A DNA stretch of 64,000 nt from Chitiniphilus purpureus (GCF_025642115.1 NZ_CP106753.1:3721501-3785500), one strand, 5' to 3'; counted from the first letter of the stretch, positions 30,485 through 46,105 are shown. Made by a program: numbers and translations. The notes: generated by a model not told the origin, from the letters alone.

Positions 30485-30583
30485 CGGGCTGGGCGGCCGG
30501 GCGGCCGCCGCGGGGTCTGGGCAACTGGCCCGGGCCGCTTGGCACGCGTGTCAAGCGACCCGGGGTTCTGGCAAGATCGCGCC

Positions 30584-30919
30584 ATGCCTGCCTCCACGCT
30601 GCCCTCCCCCTGTATCGGCGTCTGCACGCTCGACCCGGCCACGCAAACCTGCCGCGGCTGCCACCGCACATTGGATGAGATCGCCGCCTGGTCGCGGTTG
30701 GATGCGCCAGGCAAGGCCCGGGTGTGGCAGCGGCTGGGCGCGCAGCCGGTGCCGCCCGGGTGGCAACGCAAACGCTGTGCCGGTTGCGGCGCCCCCTTTG
30801 GCTGTGGCGCCGCCGCGGGCACCTGCTGGTGCATGCAGCTGCCGCCGCTTCCGGTAGCCACCCCCGCCATCGACTGCCTGTGCCCCGCCTGCCTGGATGC
30901 GGCACTGCACCGGGCCTGA
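30584..30919 (+). CDS. DUF1289 and cysteine-rich CWC fusion protein
   Basis: 111 residues from the ATG at 30584. Residues 9-40 form a DUF1289 unit (CIGVCTLDPATQTCRGC). Residues 60-106 form a CWC-type cluster (KRCAGCGAPFGCG, TCWCMQLP, DCLCPACL). Twelve cysteines in total suggest metal binding. Both domains usually occur as separate small proteins. The role is unknown; the RidA homologue and nucleosidase that follow on the same strand may be cotranscribed. Confidence 0.7.
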   Translation: MPASTLPSPCIGVCTLDPATQTCRGCHRTLDEIAAWSRLDAPGKARVWQRLGAQPVPPGWQRKRCAGCGAPFGCGAAAGTCWCMQLPPLPVATPAIDCLCPACLDAALHRA

Positions 30920-30973
30920 GACGGGCCGCGCCGTGGCATGATGCCGGCCTGTTTCCCCACTGCCGGAACCGCC

Positions 30974-31330
30974 ATGCCGATCGAACGCCTCAACCCTATG
31001 CCACGCTGGTCCGATGCCACCCGCTACGCCGGCTTCATCCACCTGGTCGAAGTGCCCGAGCGCCTGGATACCGGGATGGCCGGCCAGGTCCGGCAGGTGC
31101 TGACGCAGGCCGAGGCGACGCTGGCACGCATGGGCAGCGACAAATCGCGGCTGCTGATGGCCACGATCTACGTGGTCGACGCCGCCGACGTGCCCGCGCT
31201 CAACGCCGAATGGGAGGCGTGGCTGCCACCGGGCTGCGCGCCGGCGCGCGCCTGCGTCAAGGTGGCGCTGCTCGATCCGGCGATGCGGGTCGAGATCGCG
31301 TTCGTCGCCGCGCCCGGGGAAGCCGCATGA
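30974..31330 (+). CDS. RidA-family protein
   Basis: 118 residues from the ATG at 30974. The YjgF/RidA fold is seen in GFIHLVEVPER near the start, the helix QVRQVLTQAEATLARMG, the strand LLMATIYVVD and the end MRVEIAFVAA, with the active-site arginine of the family present. RidA-type proteins hydrolyse reactive enamine/imine intermediates from PLP enzymes; some subfamilies have other roles. Its stop overlaps the start of the nucleosidase gene by four bases. Confidence 0.8.
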   Translation: MPIERLNPMPRWSDATRYAGFIHLVEVPERLDTGMAGQVRQVLTQAEATLARMGSDKSRLLMATIYVVDAADVPALNAEWEAWLPPGCAPARACVKVALLDPAMRVEIAFVAAPGEAA

Positions 31331-31926
31331 AGATCGTGGTGCTGTTCCCGACCCGCACCGAGGCGCGGCATTTCACGCATCCGGCGGCCGAGGTGGCGTT
31401 CTGCGGCATCGGGCTCAGCGCGGCGGCGTACGCCACCGCTCGGCTGATCCACGAGCGACGCCCCGACGTGCTGATCCTGGCCGGCATCGCCGGGGTCTAT
31501 CCGCATTCGCGCTTCACGGTGGGCGAAACCGTGCTGGTCGCCAGCGAGCGCGAGGCCGATCTGGGACTGTTCACCCCATCCGGCTTTTGCCATCTGTCAC
31601 AGGTGGCGCTGGACATGGACTTTGCCGCACCCACGGTGCTGCACTGCCCCTACCTGCCGGCCACGCCGCCGTTGCCACTGGCGCATGGCAACAGCGCCAA
31701 CGCCGCGCTCGCCCCCTTCATCGCCAGCCAGGATGCCGACGTGGAAAGCATGGAAGGCGCGGCGTTCTTCCATGCCTGCCTGCAGGCAGGGCAGCGCTTC
31801 TACCAGGTACGCGCGATCTCCAACGTGGCCAGCGTGGACCACGCGCCCTGGGACATCGACGGCGCCGTGCGCGCGCTGGCGCAGGGGCTGACCACATTGA
31901 TCGGGCACCTGGCCGCGCACGGCTGA
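31327..31926 (+). CDS. Futalosine hydrolase-like nucleosidase
   Basis: 199 residues beginning at the ATG at 31327, translationally coupled to the RidA gene. The nucleosidase/phosphorylase fold is shown by LILAGIAGVYPHSRFTVGE near residue 50, the ribose-binding ESMEGAAFFHAC and RAISNVASVDHAPWDI near the C-terminus. That RAISN...WDI pattern is typical of futalosine hydrolase (MqnB) and differs from the RAISD of MTA/SAH nucleosidases. No other menaquinone genes are in the window, so the true substrate is uncertain. Confidence 0.7.
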   Translation: MKIVVLFPTRTEARHFTHPAAEVAFCGIGLSAAAYATARLIHERRPDVLILAGIAGVYPHSRFTVGETVLVASEREADLGLFTPSGFCHLSQVALDMDFAAPTVLHCPYLPATPPLPLAHGNSANAALAPFIASQDADVESMEGAAFFHACLQAGQRFYQVRAISNVASVDHAPWDIDGAVRALAQGLTTLIGHLAAHG

Positions 31927-31960
31927 GCCAGACGCACCGCCACGACGGTACGCGCCCGGC

Positions 31961-31990
31961 CTCAGCCCGCCTCAGCCCGCCTCAGCCCGC
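31961..31990 (+). repeat. Three tandem copies of a 10-base unit
   Basis: CTCAGCCCGC occurs three times without gaps, followed by a partial fourth copy. The run covers the stop codon (31982-31984) of the ABC exporter gene on the minus strand, so changes in copy number would alter its C-terminus. Confidence 0.8.
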
Positions 31991-33832
31991 CGCAGCCTCT
32001 TCGCCGGCCTCCTCGCCGAGGAAACCACCGCTCTGGTGTGCCCACAGCCGCGCGTACAGCCCATTGCGCGCCAGCAGGCTGGCGTGGTCGCCCTCCTCGA
32101 CGATCACCCCCTTGTCCACCACGATCAGCCGGTCCATCGCGGCGATGGTGGAAAGACGGTGGGCGATCGCCACCACGGTCTTGCCCTCCATCAGCCGGTA
32201 CAGGCTGCCCTGGATCGCGGCCTCCACTTCCGAGTCGAGCGCGCTGGTGGCTTCGTCCAGCAGCAGGATAGGCGCGTCCTTGAGCATGACGCGGGCGATG
32301 GCGATGCGTTGACGCTGCCCGCCCGACAGCTTCACCCCGCGCTCGCCGACGTGCGCGTCGTATCCGGTGCGCCCCTTGGGATCGGCCAGTTCGAGGATGA
32401 ACTCGTGTGCCTCGGCGCGCCGGGCCGCAGCGATCATCTCGGCCTCGCCGGCGTCCGGGCGGCCGTACAGCAGGTTGTCGCGCACCGAACGGTGCAGCAG
32501 CGACGTATCCTGCGTCACCATGCCGATCTGCGCGCGCAGGCTGTCCTGCGTCACCTGCGCGATGTCCTGGCCATCGATCAGGATGCGGCCTTGCTGCACG
32601 TCGTAAAAGCGCAGCAGCAGGTTGACCAGCGTGGACTTGCCGGCGCCCGAGCGTCCCACCAGTCCGACCTTCTCGCCGGGGCGGATGGTCAGGTCGAATG
32701 CATCGATGATCGGCTGCTTGCCGTCGTAGCCGAAGCGCACCTGCTCGAAGCGGATCTCGCCGCGGCTGACGGTGAGCGGCCTGGCATGCTCGTGGTCGGT
32801 GATGGCGATGGGGCGCGACAGCGTGGCGATGCCGTCCTGCACCGTGCCGATCTGCTCGAACAGATTGGACATCTCCCACATGATCCAATGCGAGATGCCA
32901 TTCAGCCGCAGCGCCATCGCGGTTGCGGCCGCGACACCGCCGATGCCGACCGTGCCCTGCTGCCAGAGCCACAGCGACATGCCGGCGATGCCGGTGATCA
33001 GCAGCACGCTCAAGGTGTGGTTGACGATCTCGAAGCCGCTCACCAGCCGCATCTGCCGATAGGCCGTCTGCATGAATTCCTGCATCGCGCTCTTCACGAA
33101 GCCGGCTTCGCGCTGGTTGTGCGAGAACAGCTTCACCGTGGCGATGTTGGCGTAGGCATCGGTGACGCGCCCGGTCATCAGGCTGCGTGCATCGGCCTGC
33201 GCGGTGGCGGCCTTGCCCAGTCGCGGCACGAAATACCAGACCGCGGCCATGTAGCCGGCGAGCCACACCAGGAACGGCCATACCAGCAGCCAATCGAACT
33301 GGCCCAGCACCAGCAACATGGTGACGAAATAGATCAGTACGAACACCAGGATGTCGGTGATGATCATCACCGTCTCGCGCACCGCGAGCGCGGTCTGCAT
33401 CACCTTGGCCGCCACCCGTCCGGCGAATTCGTCCTGGTAGAAGCTCATGCTCTGGCCGAGCAGGTGGCGGTGGAAGATCCAGCGCAGCCGCATCGGGAAG
33501 TTGCCGGCAAGCGCCTGGTATTTGCACAACGCCTGCAGCGCGATCAGCACCGGGCTGACGAGCAGGATCGCCAGCAGCAACAACAGCTTGCCCCGATGCT
33601 GCGTCCACAACTCGGCAGGCGGCACGTCCGCCAGCCAGTCGACCACCGAGCCGAGCATGCTGAACAGCAATGCTTCGAAGGCACCGATGGCGGCGGTGAG
33701 CAGCATCATGATCAGGATCAGGCCGCGCATGCCGGCGGTACCGGCCCAGATGAAGGCGAAGAAGCGGCCCGGGGGTTGGGTGGGCGGCGCTTCGGGGTAG
33801 GGATGGACTCGTTTCTCGAACCAGTTGAACAT
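31982..33832 (-). CDS. Fused ABC exporter (MsbA-like half transporter)
   Basis: 616 residues from the ATG at 33832, which has an AAGGAG site. The N-terminal transmembrane domain (about 20-330) contains six helices. The ATPase domain follows with Walker A GRSGAGKST, signature LSGGQRQRIAIARVML, Walker B ILLLDEATSALD and the switch AHRLST. Such half transporters dimerise in the inner membrane and export lipids or drugs; the substrate is not readable here. An acidic Ala/Glu-rich tail ends the protein, encoded over a tandem repeat. Confidence 0.88.
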   Translation of the reverse strand: MFNWFEKRVHPYPEAPPTQPPGRFFAFIWAGTAGMRGLILIMMLLTAAIGAFEALLFSMLGSVVDWLADVPPAELWTQHRGKLLLLLAILLVSPVLIALQALCKYQALAGNFPMRLRWIFHRHLLGQSMSFYQDEFAGRVAAKVMQTALAVRETVMIITDILVFVLIYFVTMLLVLGQFDWLLVWPFLVWLAGYMAAVWYFVPRLGKAATAQADARSLMTGRVTDAYANIATVKLFSHNQREAGFVKSAMQEFMQTAYRQMRLVSGFEIVNHTLSVLLITGIAGMSLWLWQQGTVGIGGVAAATAMALRLNGISHWIMWEMSNLFEQIGTVQDGIATLSRPIAITDHEHARPLTVSRGEIRFEQVRFGYDGKQPIIDAFDLTIRPGEKVGLVGRSGAGKSTLVNLLLRFYDVQQGRILIDGQDIAQVTQDSLRAQIGMVTQDTSLLHRSVRDNLLYGRPDAGEAEMIAAARRAEAHEFILELADPKGRTGYDAHVGERGVKLSGGQRQRIAIARVMLKDAPILLLDEATSALDSEVEAAIQGSLYRLMEGKTVVAIAHRLSTIAAMDRLIVVDKGVIVEEGDHASLLARNGLYARLWAHQSGGFLGEEAGEEAAAG

Positions 33833-34022
33833 GCATTGCTCCTTGCCGTCGGAGCCAGGCTGGATCACAGCCGGGCCCCTGTGAGGGCCTGCCATCATGT
33901 GCCAGCACCACGCCAATCACAAGGAACAATCCCGCCGGATTTTGCTTGGCGTTGCCCAACTGCAGCGCTTCGCACGCACCAGTACGGCAGGCCGTGTGGC
34001 GGCTACCGGGCGCCGCGCGGGC

Positions 34023-35042
34023 CTACCACCAGACGGGTTCGGGCTCCAGCGATACACCGAAGCGCTGCGCCACCGACGCCTGCACCGCCGCGGTCAACGC
34101 CGCCACGTCGGCGCGCGCGGCGCCGCCGTGGTTCACCAGCACCAACGCCTGGCGCGCGTACATGCCCACCGGGCCGAGATTGCGGCCCTTCCAGCCCGCC
34201 TCTTCGATCAGCCAGCCGGCCGCGAGCTTGTGGCTCCCGTCGGGCATCGGATAGGACACCAGCGTGGGATGCTCGGCCAGCAAGGCATCGCGCGTCGCGG
34301 CCGGGACCAGCGGGTTCTTGAAGAAGCTGCCGGCATTGCCGAGCAGCGCCGGATCGGGCAGCTTGCGCCGACGCACATTGATCACCGCCTGTGCCACCCC
34401 TGCCGGGGTGTGCGGCAGCCCAGCGGCGGCCAGCTCGGCGTCGATCTCGCCGTAGCCGGTGCGCAGCACGGGCGACCTGGGCAAGCGGAACACCACCTCG
34501 CCGATCAGCCAGCGCCCGGCCTCGCCCTGCTTGAAGACGCTGTCGCGGTAGCCGAACGCGCACTCGGCATTGCCGAATACCCGCCGCTCGCCGTCGACCA
34601 GCCGGTAGGCGGACAGCTCGAACAGCACATCCTTCACCTCGACACCGTAGGCGCCGATGTTCTGGATCGGCGCGGCACCGACGGTGCCCGGGATCAGCGA
34701 CAGGTTCTCCAGCCCACCCCAGCCCTGCGCCAGCGTCCACTGCACGAAGTCGTGCCACGGCTCACCGCCGCCCGCAGCCACGTACACCGCCTGTCCGTCC
34801 TCGCCGAGCACCCGGCGCCCGGCGATCTCGACCTTAAGCGTCAGGCCCGGCACCACCTCGGGCAGAACCAGATTGCTGCCACCGCCCAGCACGTGCCATG
34901 GCATGCGGGCAAGGGCCGGGTCGGCAGCCAGCACAGCCAGCTGCGCCGGCTCGCGCAGCACCGCAAGGTGGCTGGCGCGCGCGGCCAGACCCAGCGTATT
35001 GCTGTAGCGCAGGTCGACATCGGTCTGGATCGGCAGGGGCAT
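34023..35042 (-). CDS. murB: UDP-N-acetylenolpyruvoylglucosamine reductase MurB
   Basis: 339 residues from the ATG at 35042, like the long type I MurB of E. coli. The FAD-binding domain has GGGSNLVL (about residue 50) and [19 protein letters not shown] (about 115), followed by substrate segments FGYRDSVFK and [10 protein letters not shown] with the catalytic serine, then [16 protein letters not shown]. It reduces the enolpyruvyl group to lactyl with NADPH, the second committed step of peptidoglycan synthesis. It lies downstream of the gltD terminator on the same strand as its own unit. Confidence 0.94.
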   Translation of the reverse strand: MPLPIQTDVDLRYSNTLGLAARASHLAVLREPAQLAVLAADPALARMPWHVLGGGSNLVLPEVVPGLTLKVEIAGRRVLGEDGQAVYVAAGGGEPWHDFVQWTLAQGWGGLENLSLIPGTVGAAPIQNIGAYGVEVKDVLFELSAYRLVDGERRVFGNAECAFGYRDSVFKQGEAGRWLIGEVVFRLPRSPVLRTGYGEIDAELAAAGLPHTPAGVAQAVINVRRRKLPDPALLGNAGSFFKNPLVPAATRDALLAEHPTLVSYPMPDGSHKLAAGWLIEEAGWKGRNLGPVGMYARQALVLVNHGGAARADVAALTAAVQASVAQRFGVSLEPEPVWW

Positions 35043-35124
35043 CGGGGACTCCGGCAAAAGAGCGATTATCCGGCAGCAGCCTCCGTACTGGCGAGCCGCG
35101 GCAATGGCCACTGCGCCAAAGCAA

Positions 35125-35148
35125 AGCCCCCTGATCACTCAGGGGGCT
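35125..35148 (-). terminator. Terminator of the gltB-gltD unit
   Basis: AGCCCCCTGA and TCAGGGGGCT form a perfect 10-bp stem with a 4-base loop, 31 bases past the gltD stop. Read on the minus strand it is followed by TTGCTTT, a partial U-tract. Confidence 0.75.
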
Positions 35149-35178
35149 GGGCGCGCAGGCAGGATGGTGGGGGGCCGC

Positions 35179-36744
<1,566 letters not shown>

Positions 36745-36765
36745 CTACCTATCTTCCCGGATGTC

Positions 36766-41214
<4,449 letters not shown>

Positions 41215-41293
41215 CACAGGCACCTTGCGAAAGCCATAAAAAGCCAAAAAAACCGGACAAGTCGGCTTGGCCGGATTCAAGCGAAAGGGCTTG

Positions 41294-41322
41294 ATTCTAG
41301 CCACAAAGGGTGCTATCCGCAA
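41294..41322 (-). promoter_or_regulatory. Sigma-70-type promoter of gltB
   Basis: TTGCGG (41317-41322) and TAGAAT (41294-41299) are spaced by 17 bases and lie about 80 bases ahead of the gltB ATG. Confidence 0.5.
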
Positions 41323-41417
41323 CCCAAACCCGGGTCTGTCCGGCAATCGGGAAAAACCCTGAACCCCGCGTCACGATTGGCTTTCGCAACGGCAGGCTTC
41401 AGCTGGCCGGGACCCCT

Positions 41418-41477
41418 GTGCATTGCAACAACGGCGCTGAAACCCCACGTGCATTGTTGCCTTTGCAAGTTGCATTG
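41418..41477. promoter_or_regulatory. Three phased TGCATTG motifs upstream of gltB
   Basis: TGCATTG begins at 41419, 41450 and 41471. Spacings of 31 and 21 bases are close to whole helical turns, as for cooperative regulator sites. The first two copies extend to GTGCATTG. The rest of the 41215-41681 gap has no supported gene. Confidence 0.4.
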
Positions 41478-41681
41478 CCGGTAAGCGCACAAGCACGCCG
41501 AAGCGGCTGAACCGGGCAGGGGCAGGCGCCCGGAAGGCGCATCGGGCCGGCCAAGGCACCGGCCATCTTCCGCCCATCCGCTGCACGCACCGCGGACCGT
41601 CGGGAGCAGCCCGGCGCCGTTTGAGCCGGACAAGGCGTGCGGCACGCCGTTCAGGTTATGCGACGGGCACGCCGGCGCGGG

Positions 41682-42587
41682 TCAACCCAGCCAGTCGCGC
41701 GCCGGCAGGAAATCGCTGAGCAGTCGCGCCTCGGCGCTGCCTTCGGGTGGTTGCCAGTCATAGCGCCACTTGGCCAGCGGCGGCATCGAGCACAGGATGG
41801 ATTCGGTACGCCCGCCCGATTGCAGGCCGAACAGCGTGCCGCGGTCCCACACCAGGTTGAATTCCACGTAGCGGCCGCGCCGGTAGCCCTGCCAATCGCG
41901 CTCGCGCTCGCCATAGGCAAGCTCGCGCCGCGCCTCAACGATCGGCACATACGCCGGCAGGAAGGCATCGCCCACCGCACGCATCATGGCAAAGCCGCCG
42001 TCGAAGCCGCCGTCGGCGAAATCGTCGAAGAAGATGCCGCCGATGCCGCGCGCCTCGTTGCGGTGCTTCAGGAAGAAATAGCGGTCGCACCAGCCTTTGA
42101 ATTCGGGGTAGTAGTGCGTTCCCAGCGGATCGAGCGCGGCCTTGCAGGTGGCGTGGAAGTGGCGCGCGTCCTCCTCGAAGCCGTAGCAGGGCGTCAGATC
42201 CATCCCGCCGCCGAACCAGAACACGTCCTCGCCCGTGCCATCGGCGTGGTAGGCGCGAAAGCAGCGCACGTTCAGGTGCACCGTCGGCACATACGGGTTG
42301 CGCGGATGCAGCACCAGCGATACCCCCATCGCTTCCCAGGCGCGGCCGGCGAGTTCGGGGCGGTGCGCGGTGGCCGAGGCTGGCATGGCGGTACCCATCA
42401 CATGCGAGAACAGCACACCGCCCCGCTCCAGCAGCGCCGAATCCTCGATCACGCGGCTGATGCCGCCGCCGCCCTGCGGGCGCTGCCATGCATCGTGGAT
42501 GAAAGCGCCGCCGTCCAGGTTTTCCAGGGTGGCGACGATGTTCTGTTGCAGCGTGAGCAGGTAGTCCTTGACTGAAGCGATATCCAT
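41682..42587 (-). CDS. hemF: Oxygen-dependent coproporphyrinogen III oxidase
   Basis: 301 residues from the ATG at 42587. Conserved segments are [75 protein letters not shown] and [20 protein letters not shown], matching HemF over the full length. It decarboxylates two propionates of coproporphyrinogen III to vinyl groups using oxygen, in the cytoplasm. It stands 89 bases downstream of the copper-chaperone pair on the same strand. Confidence 0.95.
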   Translation of the reverse strand: MDIASVKDYLLTLQQNIVATLENLDGGAFIHDAWQRPQGGGGISRVIEDSALLERGGVLFSHVMGTAMPASATAHRPELAGRAWEAMGVSLVLHPRNPYVPTVHLNVRCFRAYHADGTGEDVFWFGGGMDLTPCYGFEEDARHFHATCKAALDPLGTHYYPEFKGWCDRYFFLKHRNEARGIGGIFFDDFADGGFDGGFAMMRAVGDAFLPAYVPIVEARRELAYGERERDWQGYRRGRYVEFNLVWDRGTLFGLQSGGRTESILCSMPPLAKWRYDWQPPEGSAEARLLSDFLPARDWLG

Positions 42588-42676
42588 GGCGGCAGCGGCA
42601 GAGTGGAAGAAGGGAAAAGGGCCCGGGATGGCCCGATGGGAAGGCGGCCGCGCGGTGCGGCCGCCGGTGGCACCGC

Positions 42677-43138
42677 TTACGGGTGACCCTTGGGCTGGGC
42701 CGCCCCCAGGGCTTCCACCTTGACCTGGACCTGCACGGTGCCGGCACGCTCGAAGGTCAGCGTCAGCGGAAACTGCGATCCTTCCTTGAGCGGCTGCTTC
42801 AGCCCCTGCAGCATCACATGCAGCCCGCCAGGCGCGAGGGCCTGCTTGCCTTTGGCCGGGATTTCGATCCGGGGCACCTGCCGCATTTTCATCACACCTT
42901 GCTCCATCCGCATCGAATGCAGCTCGGCCTGCTCGGCCACCGGGGTCTTGACCGCCAGCAACGCATCGGCCTCGCCCTCGCTGTTGTTGAACACCATGAA
43001 CACGCCGCCCACCTTGGCGCCCGGCGCGCTCGCCCTGGCCCATGGGTGTTCGATCAACAGGCGTTCCGCCACGAATTCGTGAGCCACCGCGGTGGCCGCA
43101 CTCAGCGCCAGTACGGCGCCCATCAGCATCTGCTTCAT
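42677..43138 (-). CDS. Periplasmic copper chaperone PCuAC
   Basis: 153 residues with a signal peptide ending at TAVAHE. The PCuAC copper site pattern is seen as [12 protein letters not shown] followed by LHVMLQGL, giving His/Met ligands in the known spacing. It delivers Cu(I) to the CuA or CuB centre of cytochrome oxidase. The start overlaps the stop of the cysteine-containing membrane protein upstream (ATGA), so the two form an operon, consistent with a shared role in copper handling. Confidence 0.9.
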   Translation of the reverse strand: MKQMLMGAVLALSAATAVAHEFVAERLLIEHPWARASAPGAKVGGVFMVFNNSEGEADALLAVKTPVAEQAELHSMRMEQGVMKMRQVPRIEIPAKGKQALAPGGLHVMLQGLKQPLKEGSQFPLTLTFERAGTVQVQVKVEALGAAQPKGHP

Positions 43139-43515
43139 GAAAGGTTTCCATTGGAAGTGTAAAAAGCGGCGGTCGATACCGGCACGGCAGGCGGCGGGGC
43201 GCGCGCCTGCGCCCGGGCAGGCACCAGGAACGGTGGCGCCGGCGGTACCAGACGCGGCACCGGGGCGGGCGCGGCGACCAGCAAGGCGCGCGCCTGCGGC
43301 GCAGGCGGCACCTGCTCCAGCCCCGCCTGCGCGGCAAGGCAATCGGGGCAGGGCGACCCGGGCGGCTGCGGCGTGCTGCGCTTGGCCGGCTGGCCCGCGA
43401 CGCAATAGGCCAGGTCCGCCGGGAGGCCCGGCGGCGCATGCAGATTGCGCCAGCCGGCCGCGAACAGCAGCAGCAGGCACAACAGCACGGCGAGGCGGGC
43501 GGAGGGTCGCGGCAC
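43135..43515 (-). CDS. DUF2946-like small envelope protein
   Basis: 126 residues from a GTG at 43515. A hydrophobic helix ([15 protein letters not shown]) is followed by a cysteine motif (YCVAG, then CPDCLAAQ) and a long proline/alanine tail. This layout resembles DUF2946 proteins, which often neighbour copper genes. The overlap with the PCuAC gene supports a copper-related role. The family call is by pattern only. Confidence 0.55.
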   Translation of the reverse strand: MPRPSARLAVLLCLLLLFAAGWRNLHAPPGLPADLAYCVAGQPAKRSTPQPPGSPCPDCLAAQAGLEQVPPAPQARALLVAAPAPVPRLVPPAPPFLVPARAQARAPPPAVPVSTAAFYTSNGNLS

Positions 43516-43823
43516 AGGAGGCTCGGTCGTGGGGGTTGCGGGATTATAGCCACCGCGGCGCAGGCGTGGACTTTGCTAGGATGCGAAGGACATGTCCACG
43601 GTGGCGGCACGGCTGCGCCCGGACGATCCGACACGGCAGCATCCGACGTCCGGTGCACCACGTACCGGCAGGATCGGCCCAGCTGGTACGCATTGCCGCG
43701 CATGCCGGACAGACAACGACTCAAGGAGCGCAACGCAGTGGATGAACCTTGTCCGGCCCTCCCCTTCAGGTCAGGATACTGCCCAGCGTCGCAAGCGGCG
43801 CCGAACGCACTGGTGCCATCACG
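43516..43823. other. Divergent gap with candidate promoter for the copper pair
   Basis: A perfect minus-strand TATAAT lies at 43543-43548, about 28 bases ahead of the GTG of the DUF2946-like gene; no good -35 box accompanies it. The rest of the gap holds no supported gene. Confidence 0.4.
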
Positions 43824-45428
43824 TTGAACAGGCTTCGGTTGTCCATCCTTGCTCCGTTGAAGCTGCTGGCGCTGCTCTGTCTGCCACCGTTGCTGGCAGC
43901 ATGTGGCAATCTGCCGGTGAGGCCACCTGACACCGCGGCGCCGATCGAGACCGCCGGCACCCAACTGGCACGCATGACTGCGCCGTTGTTGGCGCAGCAC
44001 CCCCGGCTGACCGGGCTGTATCCGTTGGAACACGGGCGCGACGCGTTGCTGGTGCGGCTGGCGCTGGCCGCGGCGGCGCAAAAGGCCATCGATATCCAGT
44101 ACTACATCTGGCACGACGATCTGACCGGGCGGCTGATGATGGCCAAGCTGCTGGAGGCTGCCGATCGCGGTGTGCGGGTGCGCATCCTGCTGGACGACCT
44201 GGGCGCCAATGCCGATGACGACATCCTGCTTGCGCTGGACGCCCATCCGAACGTCGAGATCCGGCTGTTCAATCCCACCGCCAACCGGCATCTGCGGCGG
44301 CTGTCGGCGCTCCTGGACCTGAAGCGCGTCAACCAGCGCATGCACAACAAGACCTTCATCGCGGACCGCCAGGCCACCATCGTCGGTGGGCGCAATATCG
44401 GCGACGAGTATTTCGCGGCCAACCCCGAAATCGAGTTCAGCGATCTGGACGTGCTGTGCATCGGCCCGGTGGTGCCCCAGGTGCAGCGCTCGTTCGACCT
44501 CTTCTGGCGACACGAGCTGGCGATACCGATCCGGCTCTTCTACCCGGACAAGCCGCTCGAAGGCGAACTGGAGAAGGTGCGGGCCGACTACCGCAAGCAG
44601 TTGCAGGACGAGCGTGCCCAGGCGTATCTGCAGGCACTGGCCAAGGAGGCGACCGAGACGCGGCTGAAGACATTGCAGTTGCCGTTCTACTGGGGCCGGG
44701 CCCGCGCGCTGTACGACCATCCGGACAAGCTCGACCCGGACGAGGACGCCACGCTGCTGGCCGAGCGGCTGGCGCCGGTGGCCCAGGCCACGCGTCGCGA
44801 GCTTTCCATCGTCTCGCCCTATTTCATACCCGGGGAAGGCGGTGTCACCTGGATGCGTGCGCTGGAGAAGATGGGCGTGACCGTCAAGGTATTGACCAAT
44901 TCACTGGCTGCGACCGACGTGGCGCTGGTGCACGCCGGCTATGCCAAATACCGTAAACCGCTGCTGGAAAGCGGGGTGCAGTTGTACGAGCTCAAGCCGG
45001 ACCCGCCGCAGGCAGGCGGCAGTGGTGCTGGCAGTGGCGGTGGGCGAGGCAGCGCGACGCGCGGCGGCAGCGGATTCGGCAGCGGCATCGGCTTTCGTGG
45101 CTCGTCGCGCGCCAGCCTGCACAGCAAGGCATTCGTGTTCGATCGCCGCAACGTCTTCATCGGCTCGCTCAACCTGGACCCGCGCTCGATCGAACTCAAT
45201 ACCGAGATCGGTGTGCTGTTCGAAAGCGAATTGCTGGGCCAGCGCATGGCCGAACAGTTCGACCGGCTGGTAGCGCGTGATGCCTACACCTTGTCGCTGG
45301 ACGGGCAGGGGCGGGTGCGCTGGCAGGAGGGCGACGGCCGGGACTACGACAGTGAACCCAAGTCGAGCAGCTGGCGCCGCTTCAATGTCTGGCTGTTCTC
45401 ACTGCTGCCGCTCGAATCGCAGCTGTAG
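43824..45428 (+). CDS. Phospholipase D-family lipoprotein (cardiolipin synthase-like)
   Basis: About 534 residues if begun at the TTG at 43824; the start is uncertain because no clear ribosome-binding site is visible. A lipobox (LLAAC) near residue 27 predicts a lipoprotein. Two HKD catalytic motifs are present: [19 protein letters not shown] and [19 protein letters not shown], as in YmdC/ClsC-type enzymes that make cardiolipin. A Gly/Ser/Arg-rich, probably flexible insertion of about 30 residues (from about 396) lies directly before the second HKD motif. A bidirectional terminator separates it from panD. Confidence 0.85.
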   Translation: MNRLRLSILAPLKLLALLCLPPLLAACGNLPVRPPDTAAPIETAGTQLARMTAPLLAQHPRLTGLYPLEHGRDALLVRLALAAAAQKAIDIQYYIWHDDLTGRLMMAKLLEAADRGVRVRILLDDLGANADDDILLALDAHPNVEIRLFNPTANRHLRRLSALLDLKRVNQRMHNKTFIADRQATIVGGRNIGDEYFAANPEIEFSDLDVLCIGPVVPQVQRSFDLFWRHELAIPIRLFYPDKPLEGELEKVRADYRKQLQDERAQAYLQALAKEATETRLKTLQLPFYWGRARALYDHPDKLDPDEDATLLAERLAPVAQATRRELSIVSPYFIPGEGGVTWMRALEKMGVTVKVLTNSLAATDVALVHAGYAKYRKPLLESGVQLYELKPDPPQAGGSGAGSGGGRGSATRGGSGFGSGIGFRGSSRASLHSKAFVFDRRNVFIGSLNLDPRSIELNTEIGVLFESELLGQRMAEQFDRLVARDAYTLSLDGQGRVRWQEGDGRDYDSEPKSSSWRRFNVWLFSLLPLESQL

Positions 45429-45533
45429 CGCGGGCGGTGGTGCTGCAGAACCAGGGGCCGGCACCGTCGCGAGGGCATCCGTGCCGCCCACGTTGTCGCG
45501 CCCGCGTGACACCGTCGGAAACGCGGGGCAGCA

Positions 45534-45557
45534 AAAAGGCCGCGACAGCGGCCTTTT
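45534..45557. terminator. Bidirectional terminator between the PLD-like gene and panD
   Basis: AAAAGGCCGC and GCGGCCTTTT form a perfect 10-bp stem with loop GACA. The A-tract and T-tract on the two sides serve both strands, as expected between convergent genes. Confidence 0.85.
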
Positions 45558-45577
45558 CAACGCGGGCAGCCATGGGC

Positions 45578-45958
45578 TCAGGCCAGCTGCACCGGGATCC
45601 CGTTCTTGGTATTGACGATGCGATTGGCTTCGTCGACGTAGACGAGCGAGGGCTGATGATGGGCAAGCTCCGCCTCGGTGTAGTCGGCGAAGGTGGCAAT
45701 GATCAGCAGATCGCCGACCTGCGCACGGCGCGCCGCCGAACCATTGACCGAGATGATGCCCGAACCGCGCGCCGCCTTGATCGCATAGGTGGAGAAACGC
45801 TCACCGTTGTCGATATTCCAGATATGGATCTGCTCGTACTCACGGATATTGGCCGCGTCGAGCAGGTTCTCGTCGATGGCGCAGGAGCCCTCGTAGTGCA
45901 GCTCGGCGTGCGTCGTGGTCACGCGGTGGAGCTTGGATTTGAGCATGGAACGTTGCAT
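45578..45958 (-). CDS. panD: Aspartate 1-decarboxylase
   Basis: 126 residues, family length. The pro-enzyme cleavage site Gly24-Ser25 is intact in [10 protein letters not shown]; self-cleavage makes the pyruvoyl cofactor. Other signatures are INNxxxN-type spacing in [35 protein letters not shown] and [10 protein letters not shown]. It makes beta-alanine for pantothenate and coenzyme A. It is monocistronic, with a strong promoter ahead and a terminator behind. Confidence 0.96.
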   Translation of the reverse strand: MQRSMLKSKLHRVTTTHAELHYEGSCAIDENLLDAANIREYEQIHIWNIDNGERFSTYAIKAARGSGIISVNGSAARRAQVGDLLIIATFADYTEAELAHHQPSLVYVDEANRIVNTKNGIPVQLA

Positions 45959-45985
45959 GGCGGCCCTCTGCCAGAAAAGTGAGAA

Positions 45986-46013
45986 ATTATAAGGTGTTAG
46001 CGTGAAAAACCAA
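45986..46013 (-). promoter_or_regulatory. Sigma-70-type promoter of panD
   Basis: Minus-strand TTGGTT (46008-46013) and a perfect TATAAT (45986-45991) are spaced by 16 bases and end 28 bases ahead of the panD start. Confidence 0.7.
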
Positions 46014-46105
46014 GGGGGATGGGGCGGACCGGGCCGACACCCGGCATCTGCGCCCTGCCTCGCACATGGGTGCGGCAGGGCGACAAGACAAGCCCGGGCC
46101 GACGC

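Noticed and set aside
32036..34321. Long plus-strand frame across the ABC exporter and murB
   Set aside because: Spans two well-supported minus-strand genes and has no motif.
41313..41645. Small minus-strand frame in the hemF-gltB gap
   Set aside because: No ribosome-binding site, low-complexity composition and overlap with the phased TGCATTG sites.
42588..44720. Upstream in-frame extension of hemF
   Set aside because: It would cross the copper-chaperone genes and the divergent PLD gene; the ATG at 42587 starts exactly at the HemF family start.
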